Under the pieces are notes generated by a model. It ran no database searches. It saw nothing but the letters and a program-made list of their open reading frames with translations, and was not told where the DNA came from. Positions 1 to 10,012 of a DNA stretch of 16,419 nt are shown one piece after another. Positions within the stretch are counted from its first letter, which is position 1. Each line of letters starts with the position of its first letter. The stretch is from contig JAOUIM010000026.1 in assembly GCA_029884035.1 (NCBI GenBank), positions 1-16,419 on the forward strand, read 5' to 3'. Both the position numbers and the translations under genes were made by a program. The stretch is from Aquincola sp. (GTDB lineage: Bacteria; Pseudomonadota; Gammaproteobacteria; Burkholderiales; Burkholderiaceae_C).

Positions 1-497
1 TGCTGGTGCTGGAGCTGATCCCGCTCACGGCGGCGCTGTTCGCGGCGCTGCGCTGCACGATCCCACGCGCCACCGAAATCGCAGCCCTGCGCGCGCGTGG
101 CGATTGGGACGCGCGGCTTCGAGCGGCCATCGATCCGATGCATCTGGAAGTGCTGCCGCGCGTGAGCGCCGGCATCGTGTGCGCACTGCTGCTGGCGGCG
201 ATCAGCTGCGGCGTCACGCTGGTGCTGGCCTACCTCTCGGTGTACGGGTTCACGACCGCCGGGTTGGAGAGCTATACCCGCACCGTGGGCCATGTATTCA
301 GTCCCGCCGTCGCGCTCGTTTTCAGCCTGAAGATCCTGGCGATGGCGCTCGCGGTGGCGCTACTGCCCGTGGCCTCGGTGCTGATCGGGCCGGCGCGGCC
401 GCGCGCAGGCACGAGCGCCGAGCTGCAGGGCCTGGTGCGCATGTTCTTCGTCATCCTGCTGATCGAAGGCGCATCGCTCGTGGGCAACTACTATTGA
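1..497 (+). CDS. MlaE-like ABC transporter permease, 5' truncated
   Basis: This is the C-terminal part of an inner-membrane permease of the MlaE family, which forms the channel of MCE-type lipid transporters. The gene runs off the left edge; the first complete codon is at position 3 and the stop ends at 497, so about 164 residues are visible. The opening LELIPLTAALFAALR resembles the family's EPVLTALL segment, but the usual small-residue and acidic pattern after it is poorly kept, suggesting a divergent paralogue. Three hydrophobic stretches follow, one around VSAGIVCALLLAAISCGV, one around the segment ending in VALLPVASV, and a last one ending in LVGNYY. The MlaD-like gene begins 35 bases downstream on the same strand, which supports the assignment. 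The ATP-binding subunit is expected outside the window. Substrate is inferred to be lipid only from the family. Confidence 0.8.
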   Translation, partial: LVLELIPLTAALFAALRCTIPRATEIAALRARGDWDARLRAAIDPMHLEVLPRVSAGIVCALLLAAISCGVTLVLAYLSVYGFTTAGLESYTRTVGHVFSPAVALVFSLKILAMALAVALLPVASVLIGPARPRAGTSAELQGLVRMFFVILLIEGASLVGNYY

Positions 498-532
498 CTG
501 TGGGTCGAGTCGATCGGCGTGAAGACGAGAAG

Positions 533-1501
533 ATGAATGAGCACAAGGTGAGCGACACCCCGCCCGTGCGATACCTCGAGCTGAAGGCCGGCCTGCTGCT
601 GGCGCTGCTGGTGGCGCTCGTAGGCGGCACCGCGCTGTACCTGATGTACGCGCGTGGCGTGTTCGAGCAGACACAGCGCCTGGTCCTGCTGGTCGACGAC
701 TCCGAAGGCGTGCGGGTGGGCATGGACCTCACGTTCTCGGGATTCGCGATCGGGCGCGTGCGGCGTGTCGAGCTGTCGCCCGAGGGCAATGCGCGCGTCT
801 TGATCGACGTGCCGCGCAAGGACGCCCACTGGCTGCGCACCTCGAGCATGTTCACGCTCGTGCGCAGCCTGGTCGGCGGCGCTTCGTTGCGCGCCTACAC
901 GGGGGTGCTCAGCGATCCTCCGCTGCCCGATGGCGCCGAGCGCAAGGTGCTCGTCGGTGACACCGCCGCGGAACTGCCGATCCTGCTGGCCGCGGCCCGC
1001 GAGCTGATCGGCAACCTGAATCGCCTGACCGCACCCGACTCGGCGCTGACCGCGAGCCTGGACAATCTCAAGACACTGACCGACAAGCTCAACCAGCCCC
1101 AGGGTGCACTGGGCGCGCTCTTGGGCAAGGACATCGACACCAGGAAGCTCGCCGCGACCGTCGACCGTGTCAATGCACTGCTGGCACGTCTGGACGGCAT
1201 GGCCGCCCGCGCCGACGCGCAAGTGCTCGGGCCCGATGGCCTGCTGCCGGAGACCAAGGCCAGCGTCGTGCAGCTCAATGCGCTGCTGGCCGATGCGCGC
1301 GGTACGCTGAAGAAGGTCGACGCGCTGCTCGCGGAGGCGCAGGCGGTGGCGGGCAACGTGCGTGAAGGCACCACCGATCTGGCCGCGCTGCGCCGCGAGG
1401 TCGATGCCACGGTGCGCAAGGTCGAGTCGATGGTCGACGAGCTCAACCGAAAGTGGCCCTTCGCCAAGGACGCGCGAGAGGGCGAGCTGAGGCTCAAATG
1501 A
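533..1501 (+). CDS. MlaD-like MCE-domain protein
   Basis: This 322-residue protein is the periplasmic substrate-binding component of an Mla/MCE lipid transporter. Residues 1-16 are cytoplasmic, residues 17-40 form a single membrane helix, and residues about 45-125 are the MCE domain with the pattern GVRVGMDLTFSGFAIGRV and a SLVGGASLRAYTG end. The C-terminal half is a long heptad-rich helical region, ending in the ELNRKWPF motif that I recall from Burkholderiales MlaD paralogues. A purine-rich stretch (gaagacgagaag) precedes ATG 533. The frame is open to 104, but that upstream part overlaps the permease and reads as arginine-rich shadow, so 533 is chosen. The stop overlaps the start of the next gene as ATGA, which indicates translational coupling. 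E. coli MlaD is much shorter (about 183 residues), so the long coiled-coil tail places this with the longer MCE proteins. Confidence 0.88.
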   Translation: MNEHKVSDTPPVRYLELKAGLLLALLVALVGGTALYLMYARGVFEQTQRLVLLVDDSEGVRVGMDLTFSGFAIGRVRRVELSPEGNARVLIDVPRKDAHWLRTSSMFTLVRSLVGGASLRAYTGVLSDPPLPDGAERKVLVGDTAAELPILLAAARELIGNLNRLTAPDSALTASLDNLKTLTDKLNQPQGALGALLGKDIDTRKLAATVDRVNALLARLDGMAARADAQVLGPDGLLPETKASVVQLNALLADARGTLKKVDALLAEAQAVAGNVREGTTDLAALRREVDATVRKVESMVDELNRKWPFAKDAREGELRLK

Positions 1502-2166
1502 CAACGACGCGCGCCATCGCCCTGTCGCTTGCCGCGGCGATCGCCGGCTGCGCCAGCGGCCCGCCGCCCCCTGCGTGGCAGTCCGAAGCCAAGGGCGCGT
1601 TCGACCGCGCCGCCGTCGCTTACCTGAGCGGCGACACGAGACTCCACGACACCGAGCTGGCGCGCGCACGCGCGGCGGTGTCCGCGACTGGCCGCCCCGA
1701 GCTGGCGGCGCGTGTGGAACTGATGGATTGCGCGGTGCGCGTAGCGAGCCTCGTGTTCGAGCCGTGCGTGCGCTTCGAAGCGCTGCGTGCGGATGCCGCT
1801 GCGGCCGAGCGCGCCTATGCCGACCACCTGGCCGCCAGGCCGCTGTCGCGCGAGACGATCGCGCTCTTGCCCGTGGCACAGCAGCGCGCGGCATCGGCCC
1901 TGGCCGCGGGGGCCGCAACGGCGGCCGCGGCGCCCGCCGAGGAAGACCCGCTGTCACGCCTGATCGCGGTCGCGGTGCTGTTCCGCGCCGGTCAGGCCAG
2001 CCCGTCGCAAATCGACAGTGCGGTCGACACTGCATCGGCCCAGGGCTGGCGGCGCCCGCTGCTGGCCTGGCTCAAGGTGCAGGCGCTGCGCGCCAGGAAG
2101 GCCGGTGACACCGGTGAGCTGCAACGACTGCAGCGGCGCATTGCGCTCGTCGAGGGCGACAACTAA
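1498..2166 (+). CDS. Lipoprotein of the MCE transporter operon, unknown function
   Basis: This 222-residue protein begins with a lipoprotein signal peptide; the lipobox AIAGC puts the lipidated cysteine at residue 18. The mature part is alanine- and arginine-rich and predicted helical, with a spacing of short helices reminiscent of TPR-like repeats, but no named domain can be seen. Two cysteines at about 78 and 90 could form a disulphide. The start ATG overlaps the stop of the MlaD-like gene (ATGA), and an earlier in-frame start at 1453 would bury the signal peptide, so 1498 is chosen. Its place as the last gene of an MCE operon suggests an outer-membrane or periplasmic partner of the transporter, a role comparable to that of other auxiliary lipoproteins in such operons; that role is inferred from context only. 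Confidence 0.75.
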   Translation: MTTTRAIALSLAAAIAGCASGPPPPAWQSEAKGAFDRAAVAYLSGDTRLHDTELARARAAVSATGRPELAARVELMDCAVRVASLVFEPCVRFEALRADAAAAERAYADHLAARPLSRETIALLPVAQQRAASALAAGAATAAAAPAEEDPLSRLIAVAVLFRAGQASPSQIDSAVDTASAQGWRRPLLAWLKVQALRARKAGDTGELQRLQRRIALVEGDN

Positions 2167-2201
2167 GGCCCGTTGACGCGACGGGGCGCTTGCGCCGGGC
2201 C
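2167..2201. terminator. GC-rich inverted repeat between convergent genes
   Basis: The 45-base gap between the convergent lipoprotein gene and the RlmN-like gene contains GGCCCG (2167-2172) paired with CGGGCC (2196-2201), and a nested GGCGCTTGCGCC (2185-2196). The two structures share bases and so compete. There is no T-run on either side. It may slow polymerase in both directions, but it is not a textbook intrinsic terminator. Confidence 0.25.
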
Positions 2202-2211
2202 GGCGCTGGCC

Positions 2212-3231
2212 CTAGGCCGCCTGCAGCGCGATCACGCGCGACCGCAGTTGTCCGCATCCGGCGTCCACATCTTGCCCTGCCGACTGCCGCATGCGTGTGA
2301 GCACGCCGCGCTGGTTCAGCCGGCGGAAGATCGCAGTGCAGCGTTCGGCGTCCGGCCGTCGATGCCTGAAGCCCTCGACGTGGTTGTACGGAATCATGTT
2401 GAGGATCGCGTACTTGCCGCGCAGCAGGGCGATCAGGCCCTCGATCTCGTCATCGCCGTCGTTGACACCGGCAAGCAGCGTCCACTGGTACTGGATCGGG
2501 TAGCCGATGGCGCGCGCGTAGCGCTCGCCCTGCGCAACGAGTTCGGCAACGTCGATCTCCGGTGCACGCGGCAGCAGCGTGGCGCGACGCGCGTCGTGCG
2601 TGCTGTGCAGCGACAGCGCCAGCGCTGGCCTGACGTCACCCACGACCAGGCCAGCCAAGCGTTCGAACACGCGCATGTCGCCCACGGTCGACAGCACCAG
2701 GTTCTTGTGCGCGATGCCGCCCTCGCGGCCGAGCAGGTCGATCGCCTCCATCACGGCGTCGAGGTTGTGTGCCGGCTCGCCCATGCCCATGAAGACGACC
2801 TTGGTCACCGACCGTCGCGAGCGCGCCAGCGCCACCTGGGCCACGATCTCGGCGCTTCCCATCTGACGCAACAGGCCCGACTCGCCCGTCTTGCAGAACA
2901 CGCAGCCCACGGCGCAGCCTGCCTGGGTCGATACGCACAGACCGCCCTTGGGCAGCAGCACGGCCTCCACCGACTGCCCGTCGGCCAGAGCAACCAGCAG
3001 GCGGATCGAGCCGTCGGTGCTCGGGTGTTCGGACCGGATTCGTGCCAGGCCGGCGAGCTCCTCGACCAGTGCTGGCAGCGCCGCACGCACCCTCAACGGC
3101 AGGTAGTGCTCGATGCGGCGCCGGCCGCCGTCCTGGGGCGTAGCCAGCGCCCAGCGCCGCAGCACCTGTCTTTCATGGGTGGGCAGCGCGCCGAGGGAAC
3201 GCAGGCGCTGACGGAGGGCGGCGACATGCAT
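2212..3231 (-). CDS. RlmN/Cfr-family radical SAM methyltransferase, short paralogue
   Basis: This 339-residue protein belongs to the RlmN/Cfr family, whose members methylate an adenine in RNA by a radical SAM mechanism that uses a methyl-carrying cysteine. The cluster motif is CxxxCxxC with cysteines 106, 110 and 113. Both catalytic cysteines are present: C99 in LCVSTQAGC and C326 in DVDAGCGQL. The SAM-binding stretch MGMGEPAHN and the LALSLHS motif are also seen. It differs from housekeeping RlmN in being shorter, in a reduced N-terminal region, and in KGGLC where RlmN usually has a longer loop. The housekeeping rlmN normally sits near ndk and pilW/hisS, so this is probably a second copy, with target unknown (23S A2503, tRNA or another RNA). 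ATG 3231 is chosen because MHVAALRQRLR fits the family start; no clear ribosome-binding site precedes it. It lies 47 bases downstream of the metallophosphoesterase gene. Confidence 0.82.
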   Translation of the reverse strand: MHVAALRQRLRSLGALPTHERQVLRRWALATPQDGGRRRIEHYLPLRVRAALPALVEELAGLARIRSEHPSTDGSIRLLVALADGQSVEAVLLPKGGLCVSTQAGCAVGCVFCKTGESGLLRQMGSAEIVAQVALARSRRSVTKVVFMGMGEPAHNLDAVMEAIDLLGREGGIAHKNLVLSTVGDMRVFERLAGLVVGDVRPALALSLHSTHDARRATLLPRAPEIDVAELVAQGERYARAIGYPIQYQWTLLAGVNDGDDEIEGLIALLRGKYAILNMIPYNHVEGFRHRRPDAERCTAIFRRLNQRGVLTRMRQSAGQDVDAGCGQLRSRVIALQAA

Positions 3232-3278
3232 GGGGCCGCGAGTATCGCAGCGTGCTCGCTTGCCGCGCTCGATGCGCG

Positions 3279-4172
3279 CTACGGCACGCAACTTGCCTCG
3301 CCGCGGTCGGAGAAACTGCTGCCCGCCGCCGGAAGAAACTCCCAGCGGTACCGGCCATCGTCGAGCACGAACTTCGCGACACCGAAGGAGCCTGCGGCGC
3401 GGACCTCGCTGTTGGACTTGGGGGCGCCGAACGCGTAGAGCGCCGCACCGCCGGTACCGATCACGAACTGGCGGATGCCCCTGGCGGGGTCCGCGGCGGC
3501 GCCGGGATCCTGCGGTGCGAAGCGCTCGTACGTGTGATCGTGGCCGACGAGCACCAGGTCCGCACCAAACTCGTAGAGCGTCTTCCAGACGTCCGCGGAG
3601 CGCGGGTCGTCGCCGTGGGTGCTCGAGGACGAGAAGCGCGGATGGTGCCAGTACGCCAGCGTGCACTTCTTGCTGCGGGCCGCCCTGAGGTCCGCACGCA
3701 GCCATGCTTCCTGAGCCGAACCGGTGGACATGTCGACGTTGCTGTTGAGCGAGACGATGTGCCAGCTGCCCAGATCGAAGCTGTAGTAGCCGCGCCTGTC
3801 GGGGCCGGCTCGCGCGCCGAAGTAGGTGTAGTAGTCGGCGCCGCCGGGCACGCCGTAGTCGTGGTTACCGGGGGCCGGAAAACTGCGCGCCATGAACCTG
3901 CCGTAGGTGGGCTCGTAGCAGTTCTGATACTCGGCCAGCGTGCCCGAGGCGTAGACCAGGTCGCCGAGCAACAGCAAGGGCATGTCTGGCGCCTGCGCCT
4001 CGACCACAGTGGCCGTCGTCGCTGCGGCCGAATCGGCGGCGGGCCGGCCGCCACACTGCGCGATGTCGCCGACCGCGAGGATGGCGATGGGCGCAGCGCC
4101 GCTGCCCCCCTGGCATCCGGCGGCAAAGAGGCTCGCCGCGCACGTCGCGGCGAGCAATCCGATCTGACGCAT
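3279..4172 (-). CDS. Lipoprotein metallophosphoesterase (calcineurin/purple acid phosphatase type)
   Basis: This 297-residue enzyme carries the full set of calcineurin-like metal-binding motifs: D36 in VGDIAQ, GDLVY with D71, GNHD at 102-105, H177 in YWHHPRF, and GHDHTYER with H211 and H213. Such proteins hydrolyse phosphomonoesters or diesters with a two-metal centre. The spacing and the THGDD and HDHTYERF features resemble the purple acid phosphatase branch. The N-terminus is a signal peptide ending in the lipobox LFAAGC (C20), so it is exported and lipid-anchored. An AGGGAG ribosome-binding site lies about seven bases before ATG 4172. The substrate cannot be told from sequence; a periplasmic or surface role in phosphate scavenging is inference. 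No Pho box was recognised upstream. Confidence 0.85.
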   Translation of the reverse strand: MRQIGLLAATCAASLFAAGCQGGSGAAPIAILAVGDIAQCGGRPAADSAAATTATVVEAQAPDMPLLLLGDLVYASGTLAEYQNCYEPTYGRFMARSFPAPGNHDYGVPGGADYYTYFGARAGPDRRGYYSFDLGSWHIVSLNSNVDMSTGSAQEAWLRADLRAARSKKCTLAYWHHPRFSSSSTHGDDPRSADVWKTLYEFGADLVLVGHDHTYERFAPQDPGAAADPARGIRQFVIGTGGAALYAFGAPKSNSEVRAAGSFGVAKFVLDDGRYRWEFLPAAGSSFSDRGEASCVP

Positions 4173-4233
4173 CGATGGCTCCCTGGACCGCGGAGCAGCC
4201 AGTCTACGTCGCTGCCGTCACTGGCTGTCCCAG

Positions 4234-4704
4234 CTACAGATGCTTCGGGATGGCCGAGTCGATGAAGCGCCGCACATCCGAACAGATCCAGCGCCTGCCG
4301 TGATTCACGTCGAGGTATCCGGACACCGTGAGGTAGTGAACGACGTCGCGGAACGTCAGCGCGCGCGGCACCGGCCAGAGCGCATAACTCTCGGCCGCGC
4401 GTCCAAGCACTTGCTGGGCCAGCGCGGCATCACCGCCCAGGCGCGCCAAGACGATCAGTTTGTAGAGCTCCAAGCCGGCTGCACCCGGATGCCTCGCGGA
4501 CACGGCTTCATGCAATTGCATCAGCTCGCGACAGCATTTGGTGGCATAGCGCCTTTCGCTCCATGCAGCGAAGAACGAGAGCAGACCGGGTTCGGTGTCC
4601 CCGGTCCCGTCATCGGCAGGTGGCGTCGTGAGCAGCTGATGTGGCAACTCGACTTCGCCGCCGGGGTCCGTCGAGTCCGGCTTCGCCGTCGCGCTCTTCT
4701 CCAT
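4234..4704 (-). CDS. Uncharacterised helical cytosolic protein
   Basis: I do not recognise this 156-residue protein. It has no signal peptide or membrane segment. The first 45 or so residues are polar and proline-rich (probably disordered), followed by a run of helices beginning at LLSFFAAWSERRYATKCCREL. A VVHYLTVSGYLD stretch near the C-terminus is the most family-like feature, looking like a small winged-helix or four-helix element, but this is a weak impression. ATG 4704 is chosen because AAGGAGGG (4711-4718) sits six bases upstream, an excellent ribosome-binding site. The open frame extends far upstream only as shadow of the exported-protein gene. It sits 61 bases upstream of the metallophosphoesterase on the same strand, so the two could be co-transcribed. 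Confidence 0.65.
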   Translation of the reverse strand: MEKSATAKPDSTDPGGEVELPHQLLTTPPADDGTGDTEPGLLSFFAAWSERRYATKCCRELMQLHEAVSARHPGAAGLELYKLIVLARLGGDAALAQQVLGRAAESYALWPVPRALTFRDVVHYLTVSGYLDVNHGRRWICSDVRRFIDSAIPKHL

Positions 4705-4763
4705 GGGCTGCCCTCCTTCGGACGTGTACGAGGCGAAGCGGAGAAGCATTCCCGTCAGGCGGC

Positions 4764-4789
4764 GACGACCACCCAGTCGAGTGGTCGTC
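4764..4789. repeat. Perfect 9-bp hairpin between two genes
   Basis: GACGACCAC at 4764-4772 is exactly complementary to GTGGTCGTC at 4781-4789, with an eight-base loop. It lies in the 179-base gap between the exported-protein gene and the 156-residue gene, both on the minus strand. No T-run follows on the minus strand, so it could be an RNA-stabilising or attenuating stem rather than an intrinsic terminator. Confidence 0.4.
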
Positions 4790-4827
4790 CGGGGTCGGCG
4801 CGTGCCAAGTGCACGCGCCTGGCCGCA

Positions 4828-4858
4828 CCGCCGGCAAGCCCGACGAACGTGCCGGCGG
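4828..4858. repeat. Second perfect 9-bp inverted repeat downstream of the exported-protein gene
   Basis: CCGCCGGCA at 4828-4836 pairs with TGCCGGCGG at 4850-4858 across a 13-base loop. It begins about 26 bases past the stop codon of the exported-protein gene on the minus strand. Together with the hairpin at 4764-4789 it makes two stems in tandem in the same gap. No T-run follows, so a role in transcript-end protection is as likely as termination. Confidence 0.35.
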
Positions 4859-4883
4859 CGGTGGCGGCAACCGCGCCCAGCGA

Positions 4884-5429
4884 TCAGTCGTCGTCGTCGC
4901 TGCCGACGATGCCGGCGGCGAACCAGCCGCCCGCAGCCTGGGTGGTCGTGTTGAATGCGCGCACCAGCAGTTGCGGGTTGTCGCAAGTAGCCGGCAGCAC
5001 GGCCGTGTTGATACCGTCTTCGCTCAGCATGCCCCGGATGCTGAAGCTGCCTGCGGCGTCGAGCGCTCCGCCCGGCGACGTGAATCGACGCGCGGTGGCG
5101 TCTGCGGCGCCGCAGAACAGCGTCACCGCAACAGCCGCGACAGTTCCCCGTGTCGCAATGACATCGCCGCTGGAAAACAACAGTCCCTTGCCCCTGGCCG
5201 AGATGGAGCCATCGGCACCCACGGTGGCGCTGAACTTGCGAATCACCCAGGCACGACCCCCGGGGGAGATGCCACGCACGACGTTCGAGACATCGACACC
5301 ACCAGCCGCGGTAAGCGGGTCGACGCCGATCGCGCCGCTGAATTTCAGGAACGCTGGCGTGCCTGCATGGGCCGCGGCGCCGATGGCGGCCAGCAACGAG
5401 AGCACCGAAAGAAGACGGAACGGTCGCAT
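4884..5429 (-). CDS. Exported protein of unknown function with acidic C-terminus
   Basis: This 181-residue protein starts with a classical signal peptide (MRPFRLLSVLSLLAAIGAAAHA) and probable signal peptidase I cleavage after AHA at residue 22, so it is periplasmic or secreted. The mature part is rich in glycine, alanine and alternating hydrophobics, consistent with an all-beta fold; the phrases VVRGISPGGRAWVI and FSATVGADGSISARGKG look like family signatures, but I know no named family. Cysteines in LFCGAAD and PATCDNP could form a disulphide. The protein ends in four aspartates. ATG 5429 is chosen because GAGGAG lies five bases upstream; an earlier in-frame ATG at 5477 would add 16 charged residues before the signal peptide. 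The same frame continues for 42 sense codons after the stop. Confidence 0.72.
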   Translation of the reverse strand: MRPFRLLSVLSLLAAIGAAAHAGTPAFLKFSGAIGVDPLTAAGGVDVSNVVRGISPGGRAWVIRKFSATVGADGSISARGKGLLFSSGDVIATRGTVAAVAVTLFCGAADATARRFTSPGGALDAAGSFSIRGMLSEDGINTAVLPATCDNPQLLVRAFNTTTQAAGGWFAAGIVGSDDDD

Positions 5430-5650
5430 GTGATCTCCTCTTGACATTGAACGCAAACGCAATACGTCCCGATCCACCCTGAGCTGTTCGGGACCTGCGA
5501 CACCGCCAGCCGAAAGGGCGGCGTGGCAGGTTTACGCCGCGGCCTTGCGTTTCGTTCCGTAGCCAGTGCAAACCCGATGTCGCCCGATCACGCCGCCGCC
5601 CTCGTGTTGCCGCGGTTGATGCGAAAAGCCAGGCGATGGCCGGCCCGGAA

Positions 5651-6667
5651 TTAGAAATTCATCTTCAGGCCAGCGCCCAAGGCCCACGCGCGCCCTCGGG
5701 GTTGCAGCACGTCGGGGCGTGGCCAGAAGTGGCCGACCACGATCTCGCCCAACAGCCAGTCCTTGTGCACCGGCTGTTCCCAGTGCGCCTGCAGTCCGTA
5801 GTCGGGCACGGCAACGCCGCTGCCTTGCATCCCGCTGGCCAGCGCCTCGATCCACAAGAGGCGTTGCTCTCCAAGTGACTTGAACAGGCCCAGGCCGCTG
5901 TGCCATTCGAATTTCTTCGTGACCTGGGTGATCGTCAGTGCGTTGAGCCAGCGCGCCGCCAAGGTCGATGTGAAGGCGTGCTCGTAGGAAAACGCGGTGG
6001 TCGACCCGACGTGATCGTCGACCGTCCAGAACACGGTCTCGCGAAACTCGACCAGGTCGGCCGGGCCGAGCGACCATGGGCGTCGGTAGCGCGCCTGTGC
6101 ATAGGGCTTGAGGCCGCCACGCAAGCCGAGGCGCAGATCGATCGCGTCGTCGAGGGACCTGCCGACCCCCGCAAAGAAGCTGCGGTCGGCGGGCGTCTGG
6201 GGCAACAAGCGCTGTTGGCGGGAAAAAGTGCCGGGCTTGTCGGTGATGATGTCTCGCGTGTTGTCGCGGCCGACATAGATGTAAGTCTTGTCCTCGAGGT
6301 TGGGCAGATGGAATCGGGCGTTGAAGCGCAAGCCCACATTGAGGTTTTCGTCCTGGCGTTTGTACAAACTCAGGCTGAGACGCCCCTGCGTCACCGAGCC
6401 GCCCTGCGTGAATGGCTTGTCGCCGAACCAGCTGTCGACGCTGCGCGCAAGCCACTCGGCCGTCGAGCGCACCGAGCCGCGAGCCTCTTCGATCACGCCG
6501 TCGGGCTGCGCATCCGTCGCCGACGTTGTCACTCGAGCAGCTTCGTGCGGGGCCACAGCCTGCGTACGTTCGACGGCGTCCGTCGGCGCGACGGCCGGCG
6601 GTGGACTCGCACAGGCCGCCAGCAGCAGACCGCAGCACGCCGACAGCGTTGACAAAGACATTCGCAT
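5651..6667 (-). CDS. Outer-membrane lipoprotein with probable beta-barrel
   Basis: This 338-residue protein has a lipoprotein signal peptide with lipobox LLAAC (C19), a proline- and alanine-rich linker to about residue 60, then a region of alternating hydrophobic and aromatic residues typical of outer-membrane strands, for example LSLSLYK, NVGLRFNARFHL, AFSYEHAF and ALGAGLKMNF. The last residue is phenylalanine, the usual barrel-assembly signal. It is therefore probably a surface or outer-membrane barrel with a lipidated N-terminus. No catalytic motif is recognised. The start is ambiguous: ATG 6667 and ATG 6661 both keep the signal peptide, and neither has a strong ribosome-binding site; 6667 is used. 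It lies 113 bases downstream of dnaE2, on the same strand. Confidence 0.7.
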   Translation of the reverse strand: MRMSLSTLSACCGLLLAACASPPPAVAPTDAVERTQAVAPHEAARVTTSATDAQPDGVIEEARGSVRSTAEWLARSVDSWFGDKPFTQGGSVTQGRLSLSLYKRQDENLNVGLRFNARFHLPNLEDKTYIYVGRDNTRDIITDKPGTFSRQQRLLPQTPADRSFFAGVGRSLDDAIDLRLGLRGGLKPYAQARYRRPWSLGPADLVEFRETVFWTVDDHVGSTTAFSYEHAFTSTLAARWLNALTITQVTKKFEWHSGLGLFKSLGEQRLLWIEALASGMQGSGVAVPDYGLQAHWEQPVHKDWLLGEIVVGHFWPRPDVLQPRGRAWALGAGLKMNF

Positions 6668-6716
6668 GGGCAGGTCCGGGTTTGCGCGGCCGTCGCAAAG
6701 GGGGGTTGATCGTAGC

Positions 6717-6749
6717 CCGAGTGATCCGAAAGGCATTTTGTGCACTCGG
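6717..6749 (-). terminator. Weak stem downstream of dnaE2
   Basis: CCGAGTG (6717-6723) pairs with CACTCGG (6743-6749) over a 19-base loop in the gap after the dnaE2 stop. There is no T-run after it on the minus strand, and the loop is long, so termination here is only a possibility. The rest of the 113-base gap shows nothing else recognisable. Confidence 0.2.
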
Positions 6750-6780
6750 CCGCGATGGCGCCAGCCGGCAGCCGAAGCGC

Positions 6781-9996
<3,216 letters not shown>

Positions 9997-10012
9997 GGCG
10001 CCTCATCCCGCC

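Noticed and set aside
491..2035. A 514-codon minus-strand frame opposite the MCE operon
   Set aside because: Its composition is arginine, glutamine and alanine shadow of the MlaD-like and lipoprotein genes on the plus strand; no motif is present.
2173..3438. A 421-codon plus-strand frame opposite the RlmN-like gene
   Set aside because: The minus strand carries the complete radical SAM protein with all motifs; the plus frame has none.
5430..5650. A small gene or RNA in the 221-base gap upstream of the exported-protein gene
   Set aside because: Beyond the ribosome-binding site of that gene I see no motif, strong hairpin or recognisable promoter hexamers.
5532..6698. A 388-codon minus-strand frame overlapping the barrel lipoprotein gene
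   Set aside because: It is in a different frame from the lipoprotein with signal peptide and barrel-like strands, and is itself arginine-rich without a signal or domain.
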